Origin: Hofstenia miamia
Taxonomy: Eukaryota; Xenacoelomorpha; Acoela
Direction of reading: 5' to 3'
NCBI GenBank assembly: GCA_004352715.1
Contig: SCFE01000006.1
Coordinates: 3,560,914 to 3,624,913 of the forward strand
Length of the DNA stretch: 64,000 nucleotides
The notes under the pieces were generated by a model, which did no database searches, was not told the origin of the DNA, and was given only the letters and a program-made list of their open reading frames with translations. Both the position numbers and the translations under genes were made by a program. Shown here in pieces: positions 33,643 to 45,456 of this stretch (its first letter is position 1; the number at the start of each line of letters is the position of its first letter).

Positions 33643-33667
33643 CTGTCGATGACTTTGTAAGTCGAAA
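33643..33667 (+). ncRNA. Hammerhead-ribozyme-like core in Penelope terminal repeat (right arm)
   Basis: It reads CTGTCGATGACTTTGTAAGT then CGAAA, in the sense direction of the element. The hairpin stem GACTT/AAGTC is intact; the first box has one change from CTGACGA. Confidence 0.4.
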
Positions 33668-33694
33668 TATATCTCTGCATGTTCTTATTAAGGT

Positions 33695-35381
33695 TAATTA
33701 AGCTCCTAAAAGCGAGACATTATCCCATATTTCTTGAAAATTCCATGAAATTTTGTGACATAAAATGAGCTAAATTCTTTATAACCGATCAATTTACCTG
33801 CCATATAAATGTGGTTAACCCTTTATTTCATAGTGAATCATATTTGTTACACTTAATTTTTGCTATTTCATAATAAAATTGATGTTCAGATTCCGGTTTT
33901 TTATAATTGTTAACAGGTAATATGTGGGTATAATGAACATTTAATTCGTTGGTAAATACTCATTTTTCTGGTTCACTGAGTGCTTAATATTTTATTTTTG
34001 ATTCAACAAGTTTAAGCTATGATACTCGTCCCTAAGTACACAACTAAAATACACATTTGAATTTAGCCAAAAAATTGTATTTACATTAGGTAGGATTGAA
34101 ATGTGTCGGTATTTTTAAAAATGAAAAACGTGAATCTGTCATGTTTGGAACTAAGTATATACTATCATAAAAACAAATTTGTTTTTGAAAGTCAAGAGAG
34201 TCCGGGAAAATTCATATGCACACAAAATAGCAGTCAAATGAGTTATTAACAAGCTTCACATTATAATGTAAGCACCAGAGCTGAAATAGAGTTGGACCTG
34301 CTCATGGACCATATCGGTGGGACTGGACGAGCCGGGTTGTGTCAGGTGAGACCAGATGGAAACTTTTAGAAAGTACAAGCTAAATAAAATGAACTGTGAC
34401 ACGAAAATTTAGAAGGTTCTGTTCTGATCTTTTAAAATTCAGTATTTTGTTTTCATTTTATTAGAAAATTCTAATAAACTAATTCCACTACAGGTTGAAA
34501 ACATGTATGAAATAACATTTGACAGGTTGATTCTGAAAAATTTAAAAGTCGTTTGCTCTGGACCAAGTGCCATATGTTAGGATTTAAGATTTTTTTAGAG
34601 TTTTTGAATACAGATTATAATAATGTAGATTAGATTTGTTTAGTTTACTGTAATTTACTGTGAACCTAAACATGTTTTCCAAACCATTAATTCTAGGCGT
34701 TTGTTACACTTCCTTCATAATACGTCAAAGTTTTGAAGACCAATTGCTGTTCAGGCTAAGGCAATTTTCATATGAGGCCAACTTCCATCTAAATTAAAAT
34801 ACCATTCTCAATCACATTATGATTTGCTTGAAGTCTTAAATGTGTAAAAATATGTTAAATAAAATTTTGTTCCTATTTTGCATAATGAGTTATATTTGAT
34901 ATATTCTTGCAAATGATTTAATGTAATATGTACATGTACCACAACTAGAAGCAAAAACAATGCTTATGTAATTACTTTAAAATGAAACTTAAAATGCACC
35001 TTTTTGCATAATGTATTACATTTTATGCATTTAATTTTTTAAACTATTTGTAATATCTTGATAATTTTTTTGAAATCAAGTTTGCTGAGGATAATAAAAT
35101 TATAATAAATCTTTTAAAAAATTTTAAATTGTTGTTAAAAAAGTAATGCTCGAAAGGGTTACTTCTGAATTTATATGCTAACAGAATCAAAACAAGCACA
35201 ATCATAAAATGGGCATGTAACTAACGAGCAAATTGGTCTGGGGAAATGTATTTAAGCAAAGGTATCACAATATAATAATCTCCTTAAATTGTAGGAGTAA
35301 TTTATACCCAACATAAAAATTTCCTAATTATTCTAAATTGAAATAATCCTACTCAAATCTAACAAATAATATTAGTTAGAT
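33695..35381. other. AT-rich non-coding DNA
   Basis: No gene recognised. Segments near 34260-34380 are GC-richer but match nothing I know. Confidence 0.5.
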
Positions 35382-35866
35382 CAGAGGTGGAAGCGGTATC
35401 CTCAATTGGCGACTGTTACCGCTCCGATACCCAAGCTACCTTGATGTGGGTAAGGGCTTTGATCTGTCCTCACATAAAATACCATGTTTGATCGCTTTGC
35501 CTGTTTTCTCCTGATTTATAGGTTCAATTCCCTTTGTGACCGGCATATTGCTGTTTCAGTCCGTTTGTTTTGCATTGCATAATGAATTTCTACAGTTGAA
35601 AGAACATGTACTGAGCGCATACGCGTTTAAGTTATTGGACTAACCCCAAATAACTCATTATTCATTTAATGACACAAACTAGATAATCGAGACAAATCAC
35701 CCAATGCTTTTAATGTCGCAAATTTTAGTAACGTGTTTTGTTTGAAAATTGGTAATCCTATGCAAATAATTATTCCATAATAAATTTTAATAATTACCGG
35801 CACGCTGTGATTCCTTCCAAACATAAACGGTGATTGCTTTGAATCTTAATTTTAAGTGTAATTAAT
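35382..35866. repeat. Second copy of the hAT-type dispersed repeat (left part)
   Basis: It starts CAGAGGTGGAAGC and follows the 18104-18573 copy through the same order of words (CTCAATTGGCGACT, CACCCAATGCTTTTAATGTC, TTGGTAATCCTATG). Divergence and indels indicate an old repeat. No matching right terminus or target duplication was found downstream, so this copy is truncated or diverged. Confidence 0.82.
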
Positions 35867-38800
35867 AAAACAGGCCTAGGCCCTCATTATCACCTAAGAG
35901 GGGTCGACACGCCTTGAGGAGGTGTTGATGGGAACTTACCTCTAAATTTTAAATTTTTCCAAGACTGTACATCATTTTAATTTTATGTTGCATACAGTAG
36001 TCCCAGTAGGCTATCAATTTACATTAAGCGTTTCAAATAGTCAAAACATTGCGTAGTATTACGCATAAGACTTTGAAGACACACTTCTCTATTGTGGACC
36101 ATTACGTATCTGGCCTGGAAAGAGTTAAAATAACGCCATTTTGCTTACATCACGCACTTTATGAGCAGCACTTAAGCGATTAATCAATTCTGAAAAACAA
36201 TCATTAAATAGCACGTGACCAATCGATTAATCAATTAATCATCATGGCAGCTCTACATTTTGGCAAACTTTTAAATACATCCTAAAGCTACTAGTGAATT
36301 ATTCAAAAAAAATTTGGTACGGTATTGTACATGTATTTTAGTTCTGTGCGATTAATTGATTTATAATTGATAATCGCCCGAAATTTTATTAATTAAAACC
36401 GACAGAGCCTTCTTTTCAATTAATATGTTCTTAAAGACGTTCAATAACGTGATCACAAACATCAAAAATTGCATCCTTAAAAACTAAATATTAACATAAC
36501 TTACAATTTGAATTAAACAGTTGGTGCAAAAATATTGAATATATATTGTTGGTCTTAACAAGACTGTCTAATAGAATGCATAGCAATGTAAATTGATTTT
36601 GAGTTTTACAAAAATGGTGTAATTAAATTGATTATCACCGATAATTCCGTGATTGACAGGTTTACAGTTTTATGCTCGATTTTGGAAGTTACACCCGTTG
36701 GGGAAATGTGGTGAATAGTGACATTCGTAATTTTGATTAAACAAAGCCACATCGCGTTTGTTTTTTCCTTGAAAAAGTTTCTTTCAAGTAATTAATGATT
36801 GAGTGAGTTATTGAAGTATTTGATTGAGGTTCGTTTTACTAATCTCACAGTGTTATTGCATTTAGGTTTGAAATGCATTTTACCCAATAGAAGTTTTGCC
36901 ATTCTATATATGTCCATGTCATTAAAATTGTAAATTAATTTTAAAAAAATTTAAAAAATTCTTTACTGAAAATTTTTGAGTTGTCAGATTTTATTAGAAA
37001 CAATTATTTTCGATTAATGAAAATTAATAGAATTTCAATTTTAGAACATCAATTTTATTTTTTAGAATTTACCTAAGAAAATTGGTAAAAAATTAATTTT
37101 TTTATCATTGACTGTTTTTCGATTTAAATTAGCAATAGCTAAAAATTTAATATTTTTGCAATGAAAAAATAAAAATGAAGTTTTCCTATAATTCAGAATC
37201 AGTATCGTAGTGATAGAGTACCTAGTGCACAATGTTATGTGAAGAAACATTGATTTGCAAGAATAATTTATTCATAGTTGGTTACTAAGCTAGTTCTTAG
37301 ATACGATGAAGTATTATTTATTCGTAACTCTGTTATTTTGTAGTTAATGGATAATGGAAATTAAATTATTCTGAATATGTGACAAATATTAATAAAAATT
37401 TCGTTTCCGCAGATTTTCCATCTAGTTGCCAATGTATATATCGCAACAGAAATCTTATTTGATGAATATCATTCAATGAGAAATTTGGAAAAGTATAGTT
37501 ATTGTTCGTAGTGCATATATTTGTTGGTTAAATCATTGTCTTTGAACAGATATTTGCAAATATGAAAATATGAGATTTGTAATGATAGTAACTTTGATAT
37601 CAATTTACTACTAAAATTTTATCAAAGTTTTGTTAATATTTCAGCAGTTTCATTAAAAAGCTCTTATATTTATTGGCAAGTTCTTTCTTAATTCTTTAAT
37701 GAAAATTTAATTTTTCTTAGTAGATTTGCTATTTTTGAATTACTGGCGTGTCCTTTGCAAATTCTCTCATTTCAATGCAATATTTATTAAAAATATGGAT
37801 ATAATTGGAAACAGGATTTAATTTCTAATAAATATAAGGCGAAATATCCAAAAAAGTAGATATTTGTAAATTGTTAAGTTGTCTTTCTCGGAAAGTGATT
37901 ATGACGCATGAATTTTACAAATTGTTACGTATTCGTAGTAATTGCATTCATTGGAGGGAAATTACTCTAATAAATCTATTACGCCATTTATAATTTACAG
38001 GTAATTATCCCACTATCAAACGTAATTAGCTTGACGGGATGTCGGTGACGAACGGTCTTTGTTGATTTTACCAATGGCGCGTGGGCACGTGTCACGAAAA
38101 AACTGTTAATTTGTGATGATTAATTTGGCGCGTTAAATAAAGTTGTAATTATAGTCGCTGCTGCGTCACGAACCGGTCTGTTAAATGGATCATTACTCCA
38201 AAACCACCTGGCAAGAAACACTGTACGATTTTTAATTCAATAATAGCCCTTAAAATATAAACGATGTTTCCATCCTAAGTTCACGAAGTTATTTATAATT
38301 TACCTTTTGAATAAATCGAATGAAAGTTTTCTAAAAATAAAATTCATATAAAACAATTGTAATTAATTTTTATATCACTCTTTCTTACTATTTTATGTAA
38401 ACACCGTATGCATGTTTTCATTTAAATTAGTTTATTGCTAGGCGAAAAATTGCGAAAATATGCCATTTTTTATTTAAATACTTTCATAAGAATGTTGAAT
38501 TGGTTAAGCCTAAGTTCTTGTGGTACTGGTGTAGTTGAAGTATTCAATTTTATGCTTTTCAAAAATTGTCTTTGCCCAAAAAATCAAATTTCAATAATTT
38601 TATAAGATTTTATTCACAAAAATTTTGTATCGTGTAAAAAATGACATTGTCAACCATAGATAACTAAATATTAATATTTAGTTATCTATGTTGTCAGCAG
38701 GCCTTCCAGAGCAAATTTTAATATAACTTATAACAATGAAATCAGTTTCCATTATGCAACATTTTTTGCCAAAAAATGGAATGAGCACACTGATCCTTTG

Positions 38801-40199
38801 CAGAACTTGAATGCTTTAAGTACTAAAAATATCCAACTTTAAGCATAATAGTTATTGTCGACTTAATAGAATCACAGCGTTGTTAATGACCAATTTTTTT
38901 ACACATTAATTTATATATAAAATGGGCCAGCCAAGGCGCCCCTAATTCTCATGACTATGTGGCTTGCAACTTCGTAAAATTAATTCCCAAATGTTGAATC
39001 ATATGAATTCTAACATTCAAATTGTTTTTAAAATTTACATTTAAAGAACAAAATGATTTGAAAACTGTTTCAGCATGCAATTTGCAAACTACTCTTTCTC
39101 AAATTATTCTTTGTTACCACAGGCATTGAACTTGAATTCGAAGGAAATAAAGGAAAGCGGTTCTTAAAGAATGTTCATTTGAGATGAAAAGTTGAAAATT
39201 TATGCATTTCTCTCAAAAATATTATAGAGAACCTTCCAGAATACGTGACTGAGAAATTTCAAGTGGTGTCAGTTGAAATGGTCGAATAGAAATTCGCAAT
39301 TGTAATTAACAAACGTCTTAATTATCCAATTAGTATATTAACTAAAGATATAATTTTGATGTCGTAACATAGAGCTAAAAGAGCCCTAACAGCTAAGAAT
39401 TGGAGCAGAATTCGCAGAGTATTGCCTGTCTAAATGTATATGACTCTTTAAAGCAAAAAGCTATATTGTATACCAGAGAAAGCTTTCTCTCCCAAAGCCT
39501 TATAAAAAAAATTGCAGGCGTTAAGTTCCCACTCTTTTGAAACTCATTATAGTTGGATAGTACTATATATTGTAACTATATTAGTCATGATAAACCTTAG
39601 AGCTGCGAAATGTCAGAAGCAACAGATGGTGGTATAGAATTTTATTAAAATTTTTCCCTAAGCTGATATAAGAAACATGTTGCGCTTTGCGTAGCCTGCC
39701 ATCTGCTCAAAATATAACAAACATATTAACCGCAAAACATTGCTGAAGTTCTTATTATTTGCCCAAAATTAAACTTTTAAATTGTCATATTGAATATTCT
39801 ACTGACAAATCCTATTATCTATTCACCAGAAAAGCTCAAACAGAGTTTTATAAAATGTCAGATGGACCGCAATAATAATTAGAATCACTAGTTTGAAAAT
39901 TGCTAGAAATTTAATTGGTATTTTAAGTTAAATTAAAGCTAGAAAATTGCATAGATTTTGGTAAATCAGCATGAATTTGTATTAAAAACGGATAAAACCA
40001 TTATTTATTTAAACCTGCATGAAATACAAACATCAAATAGAAATGAGTTCTGTAATATTAATAATCCAAGAATATTTGTAATAATGTGAGATGAATTCGA
40101 GTATTCCTTACATCCAATGGTATTCGACATTAAAGTCTATGAAGGAATTGAATAAATTGTTCAAACGCTAATATACATGTATATTAAATATCATATAAA
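35867..40199. other. Gene-poor AT-rich region upstream of the bHLH gene
   Basis: 4.3 kb without a recognised coding exon. It holds a 34-bp perfect palindrome at 38656-38689. It could include promoter and 5' exons of the bHLH-Orange gene; no specific binding-site clusters were identified with confidence. Confidence 0.45.
38656..38689. repeat. 34-bp perfect palindrome
   Basis: ATAGATAACTAAATATT followed immediately by its exact reverse complement, with no loop. Confidence 0.95.
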
Positions 40200-40385
40200 A
40201 TGTGTGCTCATGTATGCATAATCATAGATGTGTGTTTTGTTATGGTTAAGATATTTACTTTTACCTCATCTAGCATATTTAGAAAGCAGTCGCCAATTTT
40301 TTCCAGTGTACTGAAAACGCCATCATCTTCACCTGAATCAGATAGCTTGGACGAACTCTCACCGCGTCAGAAAAAACAATATGGA
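40200..40385 (+). CDS. bHLH-Orange gene exon 1 (5' end uncertain)
   Basis: The frame is open from ATG 40200 (with a second ATG at 40242) and ends at GGA before gtaagt. Ser/Pro-rich sequence (LKTPSSSPESDSLDELSPRQ) precedes the basic region. Possible acceptors (catctag at 40268-40274; ttttccag at 40311-40318) mean the real exon may start later and the initiator may be on an upstream exon. Confidence 0.6.
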
Positions 40386-42238
40386 GTAAGTTAAATTCTA
40401 GATGATATATCGATTTTGTAATTAAATAATGGTTTTAAAGGAAACGAATTGTCTATATATTCTAAGAGTTCAACTACCTAAAGTAATTAAGTCATTAATA
40501 TTTTCAAAACAATCTAAGTAACCCTGTTTGACACTATATATATACATCACATGAAGTCTTTTTTTCCAAGCTTCCATCATACACTTATTAGACATTTCCT
40601 AGAATTTGATTTATGTTACAATGCAAATGAGAGCATGTTCTAATAAAATTATGAATAAATTTACTTTTATACACTAAATAATTCGATGATGTGATTCTGT
40701 GCGACAACATTTATGATAGCTACATCCGTAGCTTGTTTTGGATTTTTAAATCGAAGGGAATTATTATGAGAGGGGGAGGGTTAAATTGATTCCTTGAAAA
40801 TCGAAAACAGAAACAAGCTTTAGAATTAACTTCTGAACTTATGTATAAAATGTTTTTTGTTGCATATTTATTATTTTGGTTCTCAAAATATGTCAAAGAA
40901 CCTAGATGTTCTAAAATTAAGGTTTTTCTATTTCACTAAATGTTCTACTAGTGGCTGCAATTGGAGATCACTTTCACAAAAAATTCCCACTCACAAAAAT
41001 ACTAATTTATTTTATTTGTAAAAAGTATACATGTAACCTTGTTGGATTAGGAATATAGAACATAATTGTTCTTCACATGCCATATAAAATTTTTCGCATG
41101 CAAATCAGTCAAGAATGATATTGATTTTTTATTTACTACATAGAAATCGTAAACAAATTCTACAGGCGCAATGCAACATTGACTTTCAGGAAAGCTCATT
41201 TTAAGATCTAGGTTTTCAAATATATTGTATTAAAATAAGCAAACTGTTTTCACAAAATATAGCAATGCCTTGGTTTTAGTCACCATGATCTACATAATTA
41301 GGTCATGCACAGTGAGATGCATAAAATTGCTGAAACTTATAGATAGTTGTAGAAACTGCATTTAAAATGTTTTCAAATACCCGTTTTTATTGCATTTTCA
41401 GTCAATTGCCAACATAATTAAAGTAGGAACTTTCAATTATGTGCATAGCCTACTATGATAAATGCTTTGGTTTTAATAGAATATTTTAGGAAATTACACC
41501 ACACAGACTAATTGAAAAACGCCGCCGTGATAAAATCAATGCATGTTTGGATGAGTTACGAGCGCTTGTCGTACCAGTAGCAAAGGCCAAGGTAATGGTT
41601 TTTATTGCTGAAATTTAATTGCCAAGAATTTGAAGTGAGAGTTTCCCTCAGAGAATTAAGAGTATTAGAGCCTTTAAAATTTGAAGTGCAAGTTGATATT
41701 CCGATTCTTGCTTTCACTCTAACTCTAAGATGCTGCAGCTGTAGTGGCATGCGAATCAAAAGGAAAGTAAGAAATGCATTGAGAGGTTTATTTGAGAATA
41801 CTAAAAATAGCATGCTTACTCTTTACTTCAACATAGTATTTTTGTATTCTGCTAGTCTCATTAGATCAGAACAGGAATTGTGATATTTTATACATTAATA
41901 CTCTGTTTAGCAGAAATGCACTTACATCAAATCTAAATTGTAATTTCGTAATTCCGAAATGAATAAATATTTTGAAGTCTAGTAAATCATGCTATATTTG
42001 GATTGTTTTGGGATGGGTATAATCCTAACCCTAACCCTGTCCGGTAAACAATTTGAACTGCATATCATTATAATATATATATATATAGACTAGCATTTGA
42101 GTTATAAATAATATTGAATGCCACTAGCTTTCATCTTTTGCAAATGTACTAAAAGAGTGTCAATTTTCAATGCCTATTTGTTATTTAAGAACTTTCTAAG
42201 AATACCTCAACCGTTATTCACAATGTAATCATTCATTA

Positions 42239-42277
<39 letters not shown>

Positions 42278-43188
42278 CATTTCAAAATAATCAAAAGCAG
42301 TCAAGTTCCGAATTCGTCTTAATTTCTTGAAGGAATCACATACATGTAAGCATCGTACAAATATGGTTGATTTTAGGGTAAAAAGACTGACAAGGCTGAC
42401 ATTCTAAAACTCACAATCGAGCACATTCAAGATCTGAAATCATCACAATCCAAAGGTAATTTTTCTTAATCAATTTGAACGGACGCTTAAATCAGATTTC
42501 CGTCATTTTCTTTCAATGATGTTACTGATTTGTTTGAATTATAAAAATATTTCAATGTTTGTAAGTTTGATCTCATCTTAATATAATATTTAAGGATTGC
42601 TGAACAAAAAGCATATTTTTTTTAAAAAATTATTACAATAAAATGTAAAATATATTTTTGTAATAATGAATTAATACTTCTGAAATGAGGTACTTCAATA
42701 AATCATTCTCATAGGCTGTACATAAATTCCCTAAAGTAATTTCTTGTTATATTATCATGGATATATGTAATTTTACAACTACCTAAATCAGTCGAAGCAT
42801 AATGATAATGAAGTAGCTAGTGGTGTGATCATTAATAACAATTCATTATTAAGGGCTCTAGCTACTAGCTTTAGTATATAGATATTTATATGACCATTTT
42901 CTCACCATATAATGGTTAAGAAAAAATATAAGTATTTGAAAAATCCGGGTATAACTTACCAAAATTCAAATGAATCATAGACATATCTACCCGCACTAGT
43001 TCTTAAAATGATTTTACTCACCTGTGTCTTGCTAACTATAATCAATAGTTTTAAATAGTGGTCAACATTTTTCTTTCATATCACTCTGTTTAAATTATAT
43101 CAGTATCTTCTTCTTTTAATTTGAAAATAATTTAAATACTTGGTTCATTCCATGTGAAGTTACTTTTAGGTCTCCGGTTCATTAATTT

Positions 43189-43226
<38 letters not shown>

Positions 43227-45456
43227 NNNNNNNNNNNNNNNNNNNAATATATAATTTGGGGGGGGACTATAACTGGGTTCGGAGTATTTTTTAATGATTT
43301 ACACCTGACATTTAGTCAAAAAAAATTTTCCCCTCCTAATTTTTGCTGTTTTTTTATAAATATTAGTTTCTATTTGTGAATATATGCTATCGAATTCTTC
43401 TTTTTTAAACATTCATCTTCAGTGAATGAGATCTTCAAATCAGCCATAACGACTCACTCAGAATATGCTAATTGTTCAAGAGTGAACGATATCTATTCTA
43501 GAGTTCTTTACAGAATTTTTTAATTTGTAGCTTAGTTAAGGATACTAAATATTCAGAGTACTATGAAATTTCGGTATTTTCAAATTAATTATTTTTTATT
43601 GATTCAGAGACAAGTAAAGTAAATTCACAAGCGACATCATTATATGAAATCAATTGAATCTTGCTTGTCGTATTTAATATTTTAATTGATTCTTTCTGAT
43701 ATCTGCCAGATTCTGTATCTTTACACTTAAAATTATAGTAGTCTGTTTTGCATGCCTAAGCTAAGGGTAGCTATTTGTTGCTATCTAACATTACAATAGC
43801 GCTTACTTTTTAAAAAATATTTGAAAGTGACTCTGAGTCCCAAAACTTTAGATAATGCATGTAATATTTCATTATGTAGATGCAACATGATTATCAGCAT
43901 ACATGGTATATTAGTACTTTTATTGTTAAACGCAGTTAACTCTTCAAAATATCGAGGATTTGCATGTCTTCATAGAAACAAAAGCAGTGGAATGTTAATA
44001 GATATACATGAAAATGAAACTTCAAAGTCTTATGATTACTTGAAGCATTGGTGAACATATAACTTGAAAATATTATTTTTCCTTAATACACAGTTTGGGA
44101 AAGTTTTTTTTATGATTAATTATTACAAAGTCTTTAGTATTATAGGAAATAAGTGAATTTTATTCCCCTAATTTTGCTATTGAATCTATTTACAGAGAAA
44201 TTAAATATCTGTATGTTCAGAAAAAATCATATAGACTAGCCTGTTCAGTATTATTCAATTGCATGCATTTCTGTTTCCCATTTATTTAGAAAGTGCTGAA
44301 AACAACACTTCAAAAGATATTCATCAAAATATCCTCAGTGGATTTGAAGATTGCAAAAGTTCAGTCATTGAATTCCTAAAGAACAATGAAAATTTGCCAG
44401 ATGGGCATCCATTTCTGAAAAGGTTGCAATCACACTTACTGAAAAAACAAGAAAACCTTGATCTGAAGCGAGTATCAAAGTCAAAAATGAAGTTTAAAAG
44501 TATACGTGATCTCTTAGCCAAAAGTCCTAAGAAGCATAGAGCACCATTTAGACAACTTACATTTCAAGAACCGTCCAATGATGACAATATCAATTGTAAT
44601 AGATCCTCAAAATCATTAATTTTCAACAATGAACTGGTTAGTATTTAAAAATATTAGTATTTTTTTTACACTTTACGTTATTTAATATTAAAAATTTGAG
44701 CGTGAGCAATAAATTACAAAACTATCTACATGTAGTTGGTTATATTTTCATTAATGCATTACATAATTTCATTAGTATAGTCTGAAAAGGGGCTGTCGCA
44801 AAAACCTCCTCCAGAGCATATTTATTTGTATCAATCTCAGTTGGCCTACAATTTAAAATATATTAATTTCAGATACCCTGCTTAACACAATTTTTTTCTA
44901 TTAGTTTTGAACGTAGAGCGCCTTGTAGTTAACGCTGACTAAACCTATTTAGTGATTGCTATTAACAGAGCTTAATTAACTTTCATAAGTACATCCATAA
45001 GGGAAATTTTTTCAAATGTATATATTTTCAGTATTTTTTCAAAATGGAACATTCATTAATGTAAAAGAAGTCTTCATGATTGATGACAATCTTAGAATTT
45101 ACAAATTTCAATTTTACTGAAAGACCTCATATTTTTGGTAAAAGATCAGCTTTTTCTTCAAACGTCGGTAAATATTTAGCTATATTCGGCTGTAAACTTT
45201 TTAGATTCAAAATCCCCTGGAAGACTTTTCTGTAGTGCCACTACATGCACATGGAAGCGGAAGGAATTTTCATGAAGTACTTCATCCTTTGAATCCACCA
45301 GTTCCTATAATGACATCGCCAGCGTTGCCCCAACAGCCAATTATGTCTCCCAGTTACCATTGCCGACCAATTAGTCCACTTTACAATCGCTCGGCAAGCC
45401 TATATTCTTCTGCTTCTGTGTTACATCATGATCCATTTCATCAGTTTCAAAAATGA
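40200..45456 (+). CDS. bHLH-Orange transcription factor (Hes/Hey/DEC class), 5 exons
   Basis: Exons 40200-40385, 41490-41591, 42377-42455, 44290-44636 and 45205-45456 join in frame to about 321 aa. bHLH-Orange proteins are nuclear repressors that bind E/N-box or E-box DNA as dimers. The basic region and helix 1 read PHRLIEKRRRDKINACLDEL; helix 2 is KADILKLTIEHIQDL; the Orange domain is ILSGFEDCKSSVIEFL to RLQSHLLKK. The proline ahead of HRLIEKRRRD and the Orange sequence (GFEDC...ENLPDG) look most like the DEC (BHLHE40/41) branch to me, but Hes, Hey and Helt relatives cannot be excluded. The C-terminus is proline-rich and ends HDPFHQFQK with no WRPW/YRPW co-repressor motif. The exact N-terminus is uncertain. 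Confidence 0.86.
40386..41489. other. Intron 1 of bHLH-Orange gene
   Basis: AT-rich GT-AG intron, nothing else recognised. Confidence 0.7.
41490..41591 (+). CDS. bHLH-Orange gene exon 2 (basic region and helix 1)
   Basis: 34 codons in phase 0, acceptor attttag and donor gtaatg. It encodes EITPHRLIEKRRRDKINACL, then DELRALVVPVAKAK. The IEKRRRD core is diagnostic of the bHLH-Orange class. Confidence 0.93.
42377..42455 (+). CDS. bHLH-Orange gene exon 3 (loop and helix 2)
   Basis: 79 nt, phase 0 in and 1 out, acceptor ttttag and donor gtaatt. It encodes GKKTDKADILKLTIEHIQDL, then KSSQSK. The K-x-E/D-KADIL helix-2 signature is clear. Confidence 0.92.
42456..44289. other. Intron 3 of bHLH-Orange gene with microsatellite and short gap
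   Basis: AT-rich GT-AG intron. It contains a (TA)n run at about 43193-43222 next to a 19-N gap (43227-43245) and a nine-G run. A short frame at 43821-44054 matches nothing recognised. Confidence 0.65.
44290..44636 (+). CDS. bHLH-Orange gene exon 4 (Orange domain)
   Basis: 347 nt, acceptor atttag, donor gttagt. It encodes the Orange domain (NILSGFEDCKSSVIEFLKNN to FLKRLQSHLLKK), then a basic lysine-rich stretch (SKSKMKFKSIRDLLAKSPKK) and an Asn/Ser-rich segment. Confidence 0.9.
45205..45456 (+). CDS. bHLH-Orange gene exon 5 (C-terminus)
   Basis: 84 codons including TGA, after acceptor tttttag. It is rich in Pro, His and Ser (LHPLNPPVPIMTSPALPQQP, SYHCRPISPLYN). The terminal WRPW or YRPW tetrapeptide of Hes/Hey proteins is absent; the closest string is CRPI, inside the exon. 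Confidence 0.85.
   Translation: MQNPLEDFSVVPLHAHGSGRNFHEVLHPLNPPVPIMTSPALPQQPIMSPSYHCRPISPLYNRSASLYSSASVLHHDPFHQFQK

Larger units (their letters stand above)
33251..33694 (+). mobile_element. Fold-back Penelope-like mini-element (inverted terminal repeats around a GIY-YIG remnant)
   Basis: Two terminal repeats of about 100 bp in inverted orientation (33251-33351 and 33591-33694) enclose about 240 bp. The centre encodes FGFSSRQLSRRIKEHETSSN and ISNHL (33350-33430), nearly the same as the GIY-YIG nuclease C-terminus of the element at 61.1 kb, then its 3' UTR. This is an internally deleted Penelope-like element with inverted pseudo-LTRs. No full protein remains. Confidence 0.85.

Noticed and set aside
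36170-36400. Repeated attaatcaattaat words
   Set aside because: Suggestive of an old repeat, but no termini or second copy could be delimited.
42023-42037. cctaaccctaaccct, a telomere-like word
   Set aside because: Only about two and a half units; too short to claim an interstitial telomere.
43821-44054. 77-codon frame inside bHLH intron 3
   Set aside because: Including it would break the in-frame join of exons 3 and 4.
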